DNA of 64,000 nucleotides from an uncultured Clostridia bacterium (GTDB taxonomy: Bacteria > Bacillota > Clostridia > Saccharofermentanales > DTU023): the NCBI GenBank assembly GCA_946220865.1, contig CAMJYM010000004.1, forward strand, positions 1 through 64,000, given 5' to 3'. The notes under the pieces are model-generated. The model was not told where the DNA came from. It did no database searches and saw only the letters and a program-made list of their open reading frames with translations. A program made the position numbers and the translations under genes. Positions 1 to 8,234 of this stretch are shown piece by piece (within the stretch, counting starts at the first letter, position 1; every line of letters begins with the position of its first letter).

Positions 1-136
1 CTTCAATTCCGTAAAAAAGTGTTTTTTTACCTATTTTCTTATATACTTACATTAAGTCGTAAAGTCTGTATTCTTAAACATATGGAATGATCAGACTAAT
101 GGAATGAAAGGAACGAGGTTTAAAAAGAGGTGTACC

Positions 137-529
137 ATGAAAAAATGTATTGTTATACTTGCTATGCTTTTAGCCTTGATGCTCATGACTGTGACGGTCT
201 GTGCAGCATATCAGAATTTTTATATTGCAGGGGGAACGGGAATTGCCCAGTTAAGCAAGTATAAAAACAAAGCTTCAGCCTCAACAGTAGGCCCAACGCC
301 TGATTACTACTGCTATGCGGAAGTGACCTTAAGCTATTTTTGCCCTAATGGCAATTCTGGAGCCGGTGAGCTTAAAGAAATCACCGTATCTCGAGGCGCT
401 TACCGGGAGGTATTCATTACCGCTGTTGCCCCTCCAGGAACAATTGTTGTTAAAGCAGATTCAAAACACCGCTGCGACGATAAGAAAACCGGCAAAAGCA
501 ACCATATCGAGCTGCACGAGCCATATTGA
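137..529 (+). CDS. small exported protein of unknown function
   Basis: I do not recognise this 130-residue protein. It opens with MKK and a hydrophobic core rich in Leu, Met and Val ending in VCAA, which looks like a Sec signal peptide cut near residue 23. The mature part of about 107 residues is rich in Tyr, Thr and Lys, has only three cysteines and shows no further membrane segment, so it is probably secreted. The ATG at 137 is chosen because AGAGG lies just upstream and the signal peptide starts there; an upstream in-frame ATG at 104 would add eleven basic residues. It stands alone, with no gene on the same strand downstream. A lone exported peptide could be an envelope protein or a secreted effector, but nothing in the sequence decides. 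Confidence 0.55.
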   Translation: MKKCIVILAMLLALMLMTVTVCAAYQNFYIAGGTGIAQLSKYKNKASASTVGPTPDYYCYAEVTLSYFCPNGNSGAGELKEITVSRGAYREVFITAVAPPGTIVVKADSKHRCDDKKTGKSNHIELHEPY

Positions 530-889
530 AGGCAGTCAAAAATTGCAGCAGACAGCAAAAGTTCAATATTAGTTCAATGTTATTAAAAAGGCGATGTTGA
601 CATGATGGTCAAGTATGGCTTTGGCATCAATGGGGAAGGGCTATGGAAAATACTTCCACAATAAAGCTTCACGATTTCAGAGTTTAGTTCGGCTAGGATA
701 TCCAACTTCGCAAAATAATAATTTTGCGAAGTTGAATAGAGGGCAAAACAAAAATAATCGTTTAAAATGTCTTAAGTCTCAAATTTGGTCACCCAAACTG
801 TTTTAGCTTCAAACAATCATATAACGATCATAAGAAATAAATTTCTAAGCAATATTCAGGCGAACAACACATTCGAGAAGTTTTACAGC
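530..889. other. 360-base gap without a convincing gene
   Basis: The only open frame here (615-806, plus) has no good ribosome binding site, no signal peptide and no recognisable motif, so I leave it out. The stretch is AT-rich and contains a perfect 14-base inverted repeat at 703-734, listed separately, and a short palindrome AGAAATAAATTTCT near 832. No tRNA or riboswitch fold is evident. Confidence 0.5.
703..734. repeat. perfect 14-bp inverted repeat with 4-base loop
   Basis: The arm CAACTTCGCAAAAT (703-716) is matched exactly by ATTTTGCGAAGTTG (721-734) around the loop AATA. There is no T-tract immediately after it on either strand, so it is not a standard intrinsic terminator. It could be an operator, an RNA hairpin, or a remnant of a mobile element end. 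Confidence 0.7.
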
Positions 890-1663
890 TCATTCTCCAT
901 TATCTGAACTTTGGACTTCTCCGGCATTTTGGTAAAAATCTTCGTCTCCGGTGATGCGTTGGACTTCTCCCATATCTCCAAGGTTAATGAACTTTGCGAC
1001 CAACATAGCGCAGAGCATAATCAGGATCAGAGTGACAATGATTTTGCGTAGTATAATCTGGCGCTGTTCTTCTTTGAATTTTTTGGTGATTTTACTGATC
1101 GTTGTATAGGCGCTTAATTTATAAATCTTGGCCCCGTTTTGTTTTTCACTTTCCCAGGGCTTTTTCTCACTGCGTCGATTTTTGCCCAGCTCTTTTCTTT
1201 TGATAACTGTGCGGGCTATGCTTTCACGGGTCAGGCTTCGATCTGATTTCTTTTTAATGACTGTACGTTCGAGCAAAGGATTTCCTTTCGATCCTGAGCC
1301 CTTTAACGGAATGCGAATTTGCGTTTCACCCATCGTTGCGTTTGTTGTTGCAGCGCGTGACTGCCTTGCTGATGAACTGGCTGCAGGCTTAACTATTTTT
1401 CTGCTCTCGGGAAAATCAAGCGAAGGTTTTATTTTAGGCTGCCCTAAATTGGGATTATTTTTAGATAATGACGAATGCAGTGGATTTTGACTTGCGTTTG
1501 AGAAATTACGAGACATCTTGTCTGGAGCCGCTGCCAGCTGATCATGCGAGGACACGCGGTAATTGGCTGGCGGCCTCATCTGGGATGCAGCCGCAGGTTT
1601 ACCCTGAGCGCTGCTTGCATGGCCTGAGGGACGGCCCATCTTTTGATCCTGAAAAATATTCAT
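890..1663 (-). CDS. low-complexity single-pass membrane protein, unknown function
   Basis: A 257-residue protein that I cannot assign. The first about 200 residues are hydrophilic, rich in Ser, Lys, Arg, Ala and Pro and probably disordered, with a near-duplicated basic motif (RTVIKKK and, about twenty residues on, RTVIKRK). One strong hydrophobic segment of about 20 residues follows near residue 205 (starting IILRKIIVTLILIMLC), then an acidic tail of about 35 residues. With so many positive charges before the helix, the N-terminal part is expected to stay in the cytoplasm and the tail to face outside. The ATG at 1663 is chosen over a TTG two codons earlier because AGGTGA sits seven bases upstream of it. 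The layout recalls division or envelope adaptor proteins, but that is only inference. Confidence 0.6.
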   Translation of the reverse strand: MNIFQDQKMGRPSGHASSAQGKPAAASQMRPPANYRVSSHDQLAAAPDKMSRNFSNASQNPLHSSLSKNNPNLGQPKIKPSLDFPESRKIVKPAASSSARQSRAATTNATMGETQIRIPLKGSGSKGNPLLERTVIKKKSDRSLTRESIARTVIKRKELGKNRRSEKKPWESEKQNGAKIYKLSAYTTISKITKKFKEEQRQIILRKIIVTLILIMLCAMLVAKFINLGDMGEVQRITGDEDFYQNAGEVQSSDNGE

Positions 1664-1807
1664 CAGCAATTCACCTGTAAAGCCTCGCGAAAAAACTGAA
1701 AGGCTGTCATCATTTTTTCTTATTATAGCTTGTTTTTCGCCAGTTTTTGAAGCAAGCGCCTGTACGCCGTGTCTATTAGCTCATTTCATAAAATAAGGTT
1801 TATACCG

Positions 1808-1930
1808 TCAGAGGACAGGATAAATGATAAACAGCCAGAGAACAAAGATCATCGTTAAAGCCCATAGAAGGCCCCAATAATAAGCGAAGTCCAATTGATC
1901 AGAATCAATAAGATTGAAAAAATATTGCAA
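1808..1930 (-). CDS. possible 40-residue membrane peptide downstream of hfq
   Basis: An open frame of 40 codons starts with TTG fourteen bases after the hfq stop and encodes a peptide with one very hydrophobic segment rich in Trp, Leu and Ile (including YYWGLLWALTMIFVLWLF). It has no clear ribosome binding site, so translation would depend on coupling to hfq. Small hydrophobic peptides arise by chance in AT-rich DNA, so this is a weak call. Confidence 0.25.
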   Translation of the reverse strand: MQYFFNLIDSDQLDFAYYWGLLWALTMIFVLWLFIIYPVL

Positions 1931-1944
1931 ACGTTTACGACACG

Positions 1945-2304
1945 TTAGATCCTGCCAAATGACCGCTTGAATGATCTGTCATAATGCCTGTCCTTATCGG
2001 CCTCAAGCTGAAAAGGTTCATTAAAAATAAAATTGACCTTACTCAGGGGTTCTATACTGTGAAGGCTGCTTTTGTAAAAGAGCATTTGTTTTTGTTCTTT
2101 TTCCAGAATGATGGTCTGACGGTCATAGCCAATGATGATCCCTTCGCATGGACCGTCCTTCCCTTTTAGCCGCACACTGAGCCTGTTTCGGCGGCAGTGG
2201 TTTAGAAAAACCTCCTGTATTTTTCCACTGTCAGCCAGCCGATAGTCTTTCTTTCCCGTCTCGTGCATTTGAACATGTGCTGTTGAATATGTTCTTCCTT
2301 CCAT
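1945..2304 (-). CDS. hfq: divergent RNA chaperone Hfq
   Basis: Residues about 28 to 88 of this 119-residue protein match the Sm fold of Hfq: a helix with QEVFLNHCRRNR, then RLKGKDGPCEGIIIGYDRQTI and ILEKEQKQMLFYKSSL. Hfq is a hexameric RNA-binding ring that pairs small RNAs with mRNAs. The location downstream of mutS-mutL-miaA is the classic one for hfq, which strengthens the call. It is unusual in three ways: the Sm2 motif, normally Tyr-Lys-His followed by two small residues, is YKSSLHS; there is an N-terminal extension of about 27 residues; and there is a C-terminal tail of about 30 residues rich in Arg, Lys, Asp and Phe. The ATG at 2304 is preceded by GGAGGT at a six-base distance, which rules out the TTG six codons upstream. 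A promoter-like element lies upstream (see 2370-2422). Confidence 0.75.
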   Translation of the reverse strand: MEGRTYSTAHVQMHETGKKDYRLADSGKIQEVFLNHCRRNRLSVRLKGKDGPCEGIIIGYDRQTIILEKEQKQMLFYKSSLHSIEPLSKVNFIFNEPFQLEADKDRHYDRSFKRSFGRI

Positions 2305-2369
2305 TTTTTTACCTCCAGGCAAATGATTCTCGCTCTTAATGATTCATGAAACTTCAGAATCCTGTCAGC

Positions 2370-2422
2370 ATTATAGAGGCAAAGCGAACGACAAATTCCC
2401 TGACTTTAAAGGGATTTTGTCG
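2370..2422 (-). promoter_or_regulatory. candidate hfq promoter with overlapping inverted repeat
   Basis: On the minus strand a perfect TATAAT lies at 2375-2370, about 66 bases before the hfq start. A 13-base inverted repeat with one mismatch (arms 2389-2401 and 2410-2422, CGACAAA-TCCCT type, eight-base spacer) covers the place where the -35 hexamer would sit, and no good -35 hexamer is present. This is the arrangement of an operator used by a repressor or activator. The motif GCGACAA recurs just beyond it (2429-2448). Alternatively the repeat folds as a hairpin in a transcript coming from miaA. Confidence 0.45.
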
Positions 2423-2602
2423 AATATGGCGACAATAGGGCGACAAAATTTCCGACCAGTATTTTTTATTCTTTGATTCAATTTCAGGAAGTGATGAATG
2501 ATTTCTGCTTTCATTTTCCGGAGCTCATGTGAGAAAAATATTTCTTTTCCCGTAGCTCATATATGAAGAAAGATTCATTATCACGAGAAGATGTGTGAAC
2601 TT

Positions 2603-3595
2603 CTATTCAGCTGTATAGGCGTTGAAATCTTCAAGTATGACTTTCAGAGCCAGGGTCGGATCGTTCTCATTGATCGGGATAAAGTCCGGACGACTGCGGA
2701 ACAGGCTGTATTGACGTTTAGCATAGCGGCGAGTCTGACGTGACAAGGTTTCAATGGCTTCTTCGCGGGACATTTCTCCTCTTATCCAGGGGAGAATTTC
2801 CTTATAACCAATAGCCTGAAAAGCCTGCGACTCAAGTTTTTCAGGATCCTTAATCAGGTCTTTGATTTCTTCTTCAAGACCTTCGTCAAACATTCTGGCA
2901 CAGCGCTCGTTGATCCTTTGATAGAGTTTCTCGCGCTCAGGCATCAGGGCATAGCAGCGGTAGCGATAGGCCGGACCAGCTTCGCGGGACTTACGGTAAA
3001 CCTCGGTCTGAGTGAGTCCGCATTCTTCGTAGACTTCGAAAAAACGGCAGATCCTTTTCTCGTCCTGAGGCGATATGCGCTTAGCCGCAAGCGGATCCAG
3101 ATGAGCGAGTTGACGATGAGCTTCAAGGAGACCGCGCTCGCGAATCATTGCTCTGATTTTTTCGCGCCGTTCATTTTGCCCCCCTTTGCCAAAGTATTGA
3201 ATTCCATCGACGAGACTTTTCAGATAGAGGCCCGTGCCTCCACAGATGATGGGCTGATGTCCGCGCTGAAAGATCTCTGCAAGCTTTTGCAGGGCATCCT
3301 GACTGAAGTCAGAGACACTGTAGTTCTCACCGACCTCACGAATATTGAGCAGATAATGAGGAATTCCCTGCATCTCTTCGGGGCGTATTTTGGCGGTGCC
3401 GATATCCAGATCACGGTAAATCTGCATGGAGTCAGCTGAAATGATTTCACCACTAAGTGCCTTGGCCAGTTCAACAGCCAGAGAGGATTTGCCGCTGGCC
3501 GTTGGTCCGCCAAGAACGAGCACAGTTCTCCTGTCCTGACTGCTGGCAGTCTCTCCGTGTCCTGCTTGCGCTGGGTTGTGCAGTGATTGAAACAT
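2603..3595 (-). CDS. miaA: tRNA dimethylallyltransferase MiaA
   Basis: MiaA transfers a dimethylallyl group to N6 of A37 in tRNAs that read codons starting with U; MiaB, also encoded here, then methylthiolates the product. The P-loop GGPTASGKSS is at residues 29-38, followed by the family signatures IISADSMQIYRDLDIGTAK and HYLLNIREVGENYSVSDF, and the C-terminal LSRQTRRYAKRQ. At 330 residues it is close to the usual length of about 310, with roughly twenty extra residues before the P-loop. The ATG has only a weak AGAAG site upstream, so the exact start is less certain than the identity. It lies 27 bases downstream of mutL and is probably cotranscribed with mutS and mutL. Confidence 0.95.
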   Translation of the reverse strand: MFQSLHNPAQAGHGETASSQDRRTVLVLGGPTASGKSSLAVELAKALSGEIISADSMQIYRDLDIGTAKIRPEEMQGIPHYLLNIREVGENYSVSDFSQDALQKLAEIFQRGHQPIICGGTGLYLKSLVDGIQYFGKGGQNERREKIRAMIRERGLLEAHRQLAHLDPLAAKRISPQDEKRICRFFEVYEECGLTQTEVYRKSREAGPAYRYRCYALMPEREKLYQRINERCARMFDEGLEEEIKDLIKDPEKLESQAFQAIGYKEILPWIRGEMSREEAIETLSRQTRRYAKRQYSLFRSRPDFIPINENDPTLALKVILEDFNAYTAE

Positions 3596-3622
3596 GGTTC
3601 TTCTGGTAACCGCTTTGGCGTT

Positions 3623-5560
3623 CTATACGATCCGGCGGAACATCTTTTCAATATCCCTGCGGGACAATTTTAATATGACAGGTCTGCCGTGGGGACAGTG
3701 GTACGGATCCTGTAGTCCCTGGAGCTGTTTGAGCAGCTCGCACATTTCATCATAACTGAGAATATCATGAGCCTTGACCGCAGCTTTGCAGGCCATGCTG
3801 TGCATGATCTCGGCCTGTTGACGGGAAAAGTCAAAATTGGGGTCAAGAGCAAGCTCAATCACGGTTCTGAAGGCGGCTTCCGCTTGAATAACCGGCTCTC
3901 TGCCAAGGCTCTGAGGCACGGCCCGCAGCACAAAACTGCTGTCTGAAAAAGCTTCAAAATCGAAGCCCATGTGCTCGATTTCCTCTTTGCGATCGAGCAG
4001 AGCTTCTCGTTCCAGAGCCGAAGTTCGAATCTGCAGGGGCGTAAGTAAAAGTTGTGAGGGCTTCTTATCTTCTAAACTTTTTTCCTGATGGCGCAGTAGT
4101 TTTTCGTAAAGAATACGTTCATGGGCGGCATGTTGGTCGATCAGAAGAAAATCATCTCCTTCTTCGAGCAGCAGATAGGTATTGAAAACCTGACCGATCA
4201 GGCGGGCTCTCAGAAGGCGGGAAACTTCGGATTGATCATCGTTCTGGAAACCTGCTTCAGGCTGCTCCGGAGGCTTGAGGGCTGAAAAACTGGCCGCTTG
4301 TTCTTCAGGATGGAGCCGTTCCCCGGAGCTCACGCTAGCGTTTTCTTCCGCTGGATTTTTGGGGGACTGCTGCTCAGGGAAAAAAGCGACCTGTCTCTGC
4401 TCTGACTCTGCAAGCGGATAGGCTTTTTCACTTGAAAAAGAAAAAGTTGCTTGTGCCGCTTCAGCAGGCAACTGACGGCTCAGGCCACTGCTTTGAGCAG
4501 GGGAAAATTCAGCAGAAGCTGGCTCTTCTGGCCCTGCGTTTTGGGCAGACGCAGCAGGGTTAATCATTCCTGATGCTTTACTCAGCGTGTCCTGAATACA
4601 GTGATAAGCTGCGCTGAAAATGGCTCGCTCATCGGCAAAGCGAACCTCACTCTTCTGCGGGTGGACGTTGACGTCTACTTCTCTGCCAGGCAGCTCAAAA
4701 ATCAGGATAAGCTCCGGAAAGTTGCCTTTTAGAAACTGACCGGCAATGGCCTGGTCTACCGCCGCACGCAGTAAAGACGATTGAATAACACGGCCATTGA
4801 CAATAAAAATCTGTCGCGCGCGGTTTTTTCGGCTGTGATCGGGCCGGGAAATAAGACCTCGCACGAGGATATCGCCGAAAGCTGCATCCATCTCAAGCAT
4901 GGCAGCGCTGCTCGCGGCACCCCAGACCTGGTAAACCACTGAGTTCAATTGATGATCTCCAGGAGTCATGAGTTGTTCCTGACCATCCTTCATCAGGCGA
5001 AAACTCACGTCAGGTCTTGTAAAAGCCAGCCGCTCCACCAGGTCACGGATATAGGCCGCTTCTGTGGCGTCTCTTTTCAAGAATTTAAAGCGAGCCGGCG
5101 TATTATAAAATAGATCGCGTACCTCGACACTGGTTCCAACGGCTGAGGAGCAAGATTGTGAAGGGAAAAGCTTTCCCCCTTCCACGCGTTTTTCGCTTGC
5201 AGCAGCGGCATCTTTTTCGCGACTGCATAAGCGCACTCTGGAAACGGCAGCAATACTTGCCAGTGCTTCACCGCGGAAGCCCATAGACTGGAGACTTTCC
5301 AAATCACTGAGGCTGCTCAGTTTACTTGTGGCATGTGGCAAAAAGGCCAGGTCAACATCTTCCCTGCTCATGCCTTTGCCGTTATCGCTCACTCGAATCA
5401 GGCGAATACCGCCCTGTTCGATATCACAATGGATCGAGCTTGCACCGGCATCCAGGGCATTTTCCATCAGTTCTTTGACCACCGATGCGGGCCTCTCAAT
5501 CACTTCTCCGGCAGCAATGCCATTGGCTGTCTGTGGATCAAGCAGGTGAATCTGGCTCAT
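3623..5560 (-). CDS. mutL: DNA mismatch repair protein MutL
   Basis: MutL couples mismatch recognition by MutS to strand incision. The N-terminal GHKL ATPase (about 1-330) carries ELMENALDAG, the DNGKGM box and GFRGEALASIAAV. A linker rich in Ala, Ser, Pro and Glu follows (about 330-445), then the dimerisation domain. The C-terminal domain contains DQHAAHERILYE, the metal-binding motif of the endonuclease MutLs found in bacteria without MutH, and a late CPHGRPV motif that completes the site. So this MutL should nick DNA itself, as in Bacillus. The start is an ATG eleven bases after AAGGAG, and overlaps the mutS stop by four bases (ATGA), which implies translational coupling. Confidence 0.96.
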   Translation of the reverse strand: MSQIHLLDPQTANGIAAGEVIERPASVVKELMENALDAGASSIHCDIEQGGIRLIRVSDNGKGMSREDVDLAFLPHATSKLSSLSDLESLQSMGFRGEALASIAAVSRVRLCSREKDAAAASEKRVEGGKLFPSQSCSSAVGTSVEVRDLFYNTPARFKFLKRDATEAAYIRDLVERLAFTRPDVSFRLMKDGQEQLMTPGDHQLNSVVYQVWGAASSAAMLEMDAAFGDILVRGLISRPDHSRKNRARQIFIVNGRVIQSSLLRAAVDQAIAGQFLKGNFPELILIFELPGREVDVNVHPQKSEVRFADERAIFSAAYHCIQDTLSKASGMINPAASAQNAGPEEPASAEFSPAQSSGLSRQLPAEAAQATFSFSSEKAYPLAESEQRQVAFFPEQQSPKNPAEENASVSSGERLHPEEQAASFSALKPPEQPEAGFQNDDQSEVSRLLRARLIGQVFNTYLLLEEGDDFLLIDQHAAHERILYEKLLRHQEKSLEDKKPSQLLLTPLQIRTSALEREALLDRKEEIEHMGFDFEAFSDSSFVLRAVPQSLGREPVIQAEAAFRTVIELALDPNFDFSRQQAEIMHSMACKAAVKAHDILSYDEMCELLKQLQGLQDPYHCPHGRPVILKLSRRDIEKMFRRIV

Positions 5561-8220
5561 GGTTTCTCCTTTTGTGCTTCTGCTTTCAAAGCTTTATCCT
5601 TAAGTTCTGCCAGCAAAGAGAGGGCGTCGACGGGGCGCAGCAAATTGATATCGACTTCGCGCAGCTCACTGAGGATATCGTCCCCTTTCTGCCACTGGCG
5701 TGCAGCTGTGAAGAGGTCAATCTGCCCTTCCAGGGGCTGACTGCTCTTTTTGATCTGCAGGCGTTTGCCTTTATTTTCCTTTTCCAGCATGCGCATGACT
5801 GTTTCAGCTCGTTGAGTAATGCTTTCCGGCACACCGGCAAGACTTGCCACATCGATGCCATAACTATTATCACTGCCGCCCGGCTGGACTTTATGAAGAA
5901 AAATAAGTTCACCTTTATCTCGCAGGATGTCGACGTGGGCATTAAACACCCCTTCTATACTGCCTTCAAGCTCAGTAAGTTCGTGATAATGTGTCGCAAA
6001 AATGCAGCGACAGCCAAGTGTCTCTTGATTGGCGCAGTGTTCGATGACCGACCAGGCAATGGACAGGCCATCCCAGGTACTGGTACCGCGTCCGATCTCA
6101 TCGAGAATCAGCAGACTGCGCACAGTTGCTTCCCGCATGATATGAGCCACTTCGCTCATTTCAACCATAAAGGTGGATTGGCCTGAAAAAAGGTCGTCTG
6201 CGGCGCCGACACGGGTAAAGATCTGATCGCAGACTCCGACCAGAGCGTGTTTCGCTGGGACGAAAAGGCCTGCCTGAGCCATGAGCACAATCAGCGCAGC
6301 CTGCCGCATATACGTGGATTTTCCAGCCATATTAGGGCCAGTGAGAATCATCAGTCGGCGAGCCTGCGTATTGAGCTCAAGATCATTAGGTACAAATGAC
6401 CCTTTATCGAGAATGCGCTCGATCACCGGGTGGCGGCCCTCCTCAATCTGCAACACGGCGTCTTCCGTGATCTCAGGCGGTACATAGTTTTCACGTTCAG
6501 CAAGATCTCCCATTGAACTGAGAAGGTCAATGAGGGCAAGCAGTTCAGCATCCCGGCGCAAAGCCAGTAAATCTTCAGCCGCTTCACTTCGCAGTTCAAC
6601 AAAACAGGCATATTCAAGCGAAAGACTCTTTTGTTCTGCGCCAAGGATGCGTTCTTCCATCTCTTTCAGCTCAGGCGTAATGTATCGTTCAGCATTGACC
6701 AATGTTTGTTTCCGCTGATAATGCTCGGGGGCCAGGGCAGTGCTGCCTTTGCTGATCTCAATGCTGTAGCCGAATACACGATTGTACTTGAGTTTTAAGT
6801 TCTTTATGCCCGTCGCTTCTCTCTGCTGCCGTTCGTAGTCAAGAAGCCACTGTTGCCCGTGCTGAGCCGCCTCCCGAACAAGATCAATTTCTTCTCTGGC
6901 GCCATTCCGAAAGATACCGCCTTCCTTAAGCTGTGTTGGCGGATCCTCCACCAGAGAGTTTAAGAGCTTTTGTGAAAGTTCAGTTAAAGGATTGATTTCT
7001 TCAGCGAGATCTTTCAGGGAAGGATCATCCATCTCTCTGAGAAGCTCTTTAAGCTTAGGCAGACGCTCGAGAATATGCGCCATGGAACTCAGATCACGCG
7101 GATTGGCAGACCCCATGGAAAGCTTGCCCGCCAGTCGCTCAAGATCATAAACTCCGGCTAAAAGCTCGCGGATTTTTGAGCGCTGAACGAAAGAAGCCCT
7201 GAAAGCGGCGATGGCCTCCTGACGTTCAAGAATATCTGCGGGATTAAGTAAAGGGCGCTCAAGCCACTGCCGTAGCAAGCGCGAGCCCATACTGGTCTGA
7301 CAGCAATTCAAAGCCCAAAATAGACTGCCCCGCACCTTGCGCTCACGTAAAGTCTCAAAGATCTCCAGATGACGTCTTGCCGTCTGATCCAGACTCATCG
7401 CTCCTTCGACTTGGTAAACCTGGATTTTCGGCATGGGTTCAGGCAGGGCGAAGGCACTTAGCTCGATATAATTCAACAAAGCAGCCATCGCTCTTGGCCA
7501 TAGCCGGTCGTCATAGGATGTAAGTAACGAATACCGACCTATCATGGCATTTGAGAAGCAGTCATCCGCTTGTATAGACAAGCTGCATGCATGTGACTTT
7601 AAGTAGGACTTACATGTTTCCGACTCGGCAAAGGATGCGTTGCAGATAATTTCTGCAGGTTCCATGCGATCAAGTTCATCATGGAGTTTGCGTTCACTAT
7701 CCCCATAGATGATTTCCGAGGCTAAAAAACGAGTGGACGACAAATCGGCAAAAGCCAGAGCGGTATATCGGGCATCAATCAGACAAACAGAGGCAATATA
7801 ACGATAACGCGAGGCCTCAAGAGCGTTGGGGTCAGTAAGTGTGCCCGGTGTCACTACACGAATGACCTCGCGTTTGACCAGACCTTTGGCCAGAGCAGGA
7901 TCTTCAACTTGTTCACAAATCGCAACTTTATGGCCATTTTCAACCAGTCTTGAAATATATGATTCGGCTGCATGATGGGGCACTCCGCACATGGGAGCTC
8001 GCTCAGGAAGCCCACAATCACGCTGGGTTAAGGTGAGGCCTAATTCTTTTGAGGCCGTGAGTGCATCGTCAAAAAAAAGTTCAAAAAAGTCACCCAGACG
8101 GTAAAACAGCAGACAATCCGGCCGCTTTTTTCTTTCTTCCAGATACTCCTGCATCATGGGAGAAAGTTCGGCTCCTTTGATGTCGCTGTAGCGCAGTGTT
8201 GTTTGTTTACGGTCAGCCAA
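5557..8220 (-). CDS. mutS: DNA mismatch repair protein MutS
   Basis: MutS recognises mispairs and small loops and recruits MutL. The mismatch-reading motif is GDFFELFFDDA near residue 45, with the Phe-x-Glu pair that stacks on the mispaired base. The ABC-type ATPase is near the C-terminus: Walker A TGPNMAGKSTYMRQ around residue 627, then the Walker B and D-loop block LLILDEIGRGTSTWDG and the conserved FATHYHELTELE. Length 887 is typical for the MutS1 family. The start codon is TTG, with GAGGT six bases upstream; no ATG fits the conserved N-terminus. It follows miaB by 14 bases, so miaB-mutS-mutL-miaA looks like one transcript. Confidence 0.97.
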   Translation of the reverse strand: MADRKQTTLRYSDIKGAELSPMMQEYLEERKKRPDCLLFYRLGDFFELFFDDALTASKELGLTLTQRDCGLPERAPMCGVPHHAAESYISRLVENGHKVAICEQVEDPALAKGLVKREVIRVVTPGTLTDPNALEASRYRYIASVCLIDARYTALAFADLSSTRFLASEIIYGDSERKLHDELDRMEPAEIICNASFAESETCKSYLKSHACSLSIQADDCFSNAMIGRYSLLTSYDDRLWPRAMAALLNYIELSAFALPEPMPKIQVYQVEGAMSLDQTARRHLEIFETLRERKVRGSLFWALNCCQTSMGSRLLRQWLERPLLNPADILERQEAIAAFRASFVQRSKIRELLAGVYDLERLAGKLSMGSANPRDLSSMAHILERLPKLKELLREMDDPSLKDLAEEINPLTELSQKLLNSLVEDPPTQLKEGGIFRNGAREEIDLVREAAQHGQQWLLDYERQQREATGIKNLKLKYNRVFGYSIEISKGSTALAPEHYQRKQTLVNAERYITPELKEMEERILGAEQKSLSLEYACFVELRSEAAEDLLALRRDAELLALIDLLSSMGDLAERENYVPPEITEDAVLQIEEGRHPVIERILDKGSFVPNDLELNTQARRLMILTGPNMAGKSTYMRQAALIVLMAQAGLFVPAKHALVGVCDQIFTRVGAADDLFSGQSTFMVEMSEVAHIMREATVRSLLILDEIGRGTSTWDGLSIAWSVIEHCANQETLGCRCIFATHYHELTELEGSIEGVFNAHVDILRDKGELIFLHKVQPGGSDNSYGIDVASLAGVPESITQRAETVMRMLEKENKGKRLQIKKSSQPLEGQIDLFTAARQWQKGDDILSELREVDINLLRPVDALSLLAELKDKALKAEAQKEKP

Positions 8221-8234
8221 TGTTTTACCTCGAC

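Noticed and set aside
615..806. Plus-strand frame of 63 codons
   Set aside because: No ribosome binding site or motif; it runs through the inverted repeat at 703-734, and looks like chance.
5485..6186. Plus-strand frame of 233 codons antisense to mutS
   Set aside because: mutS is certain in this region; the plus-strand translation has no family features.
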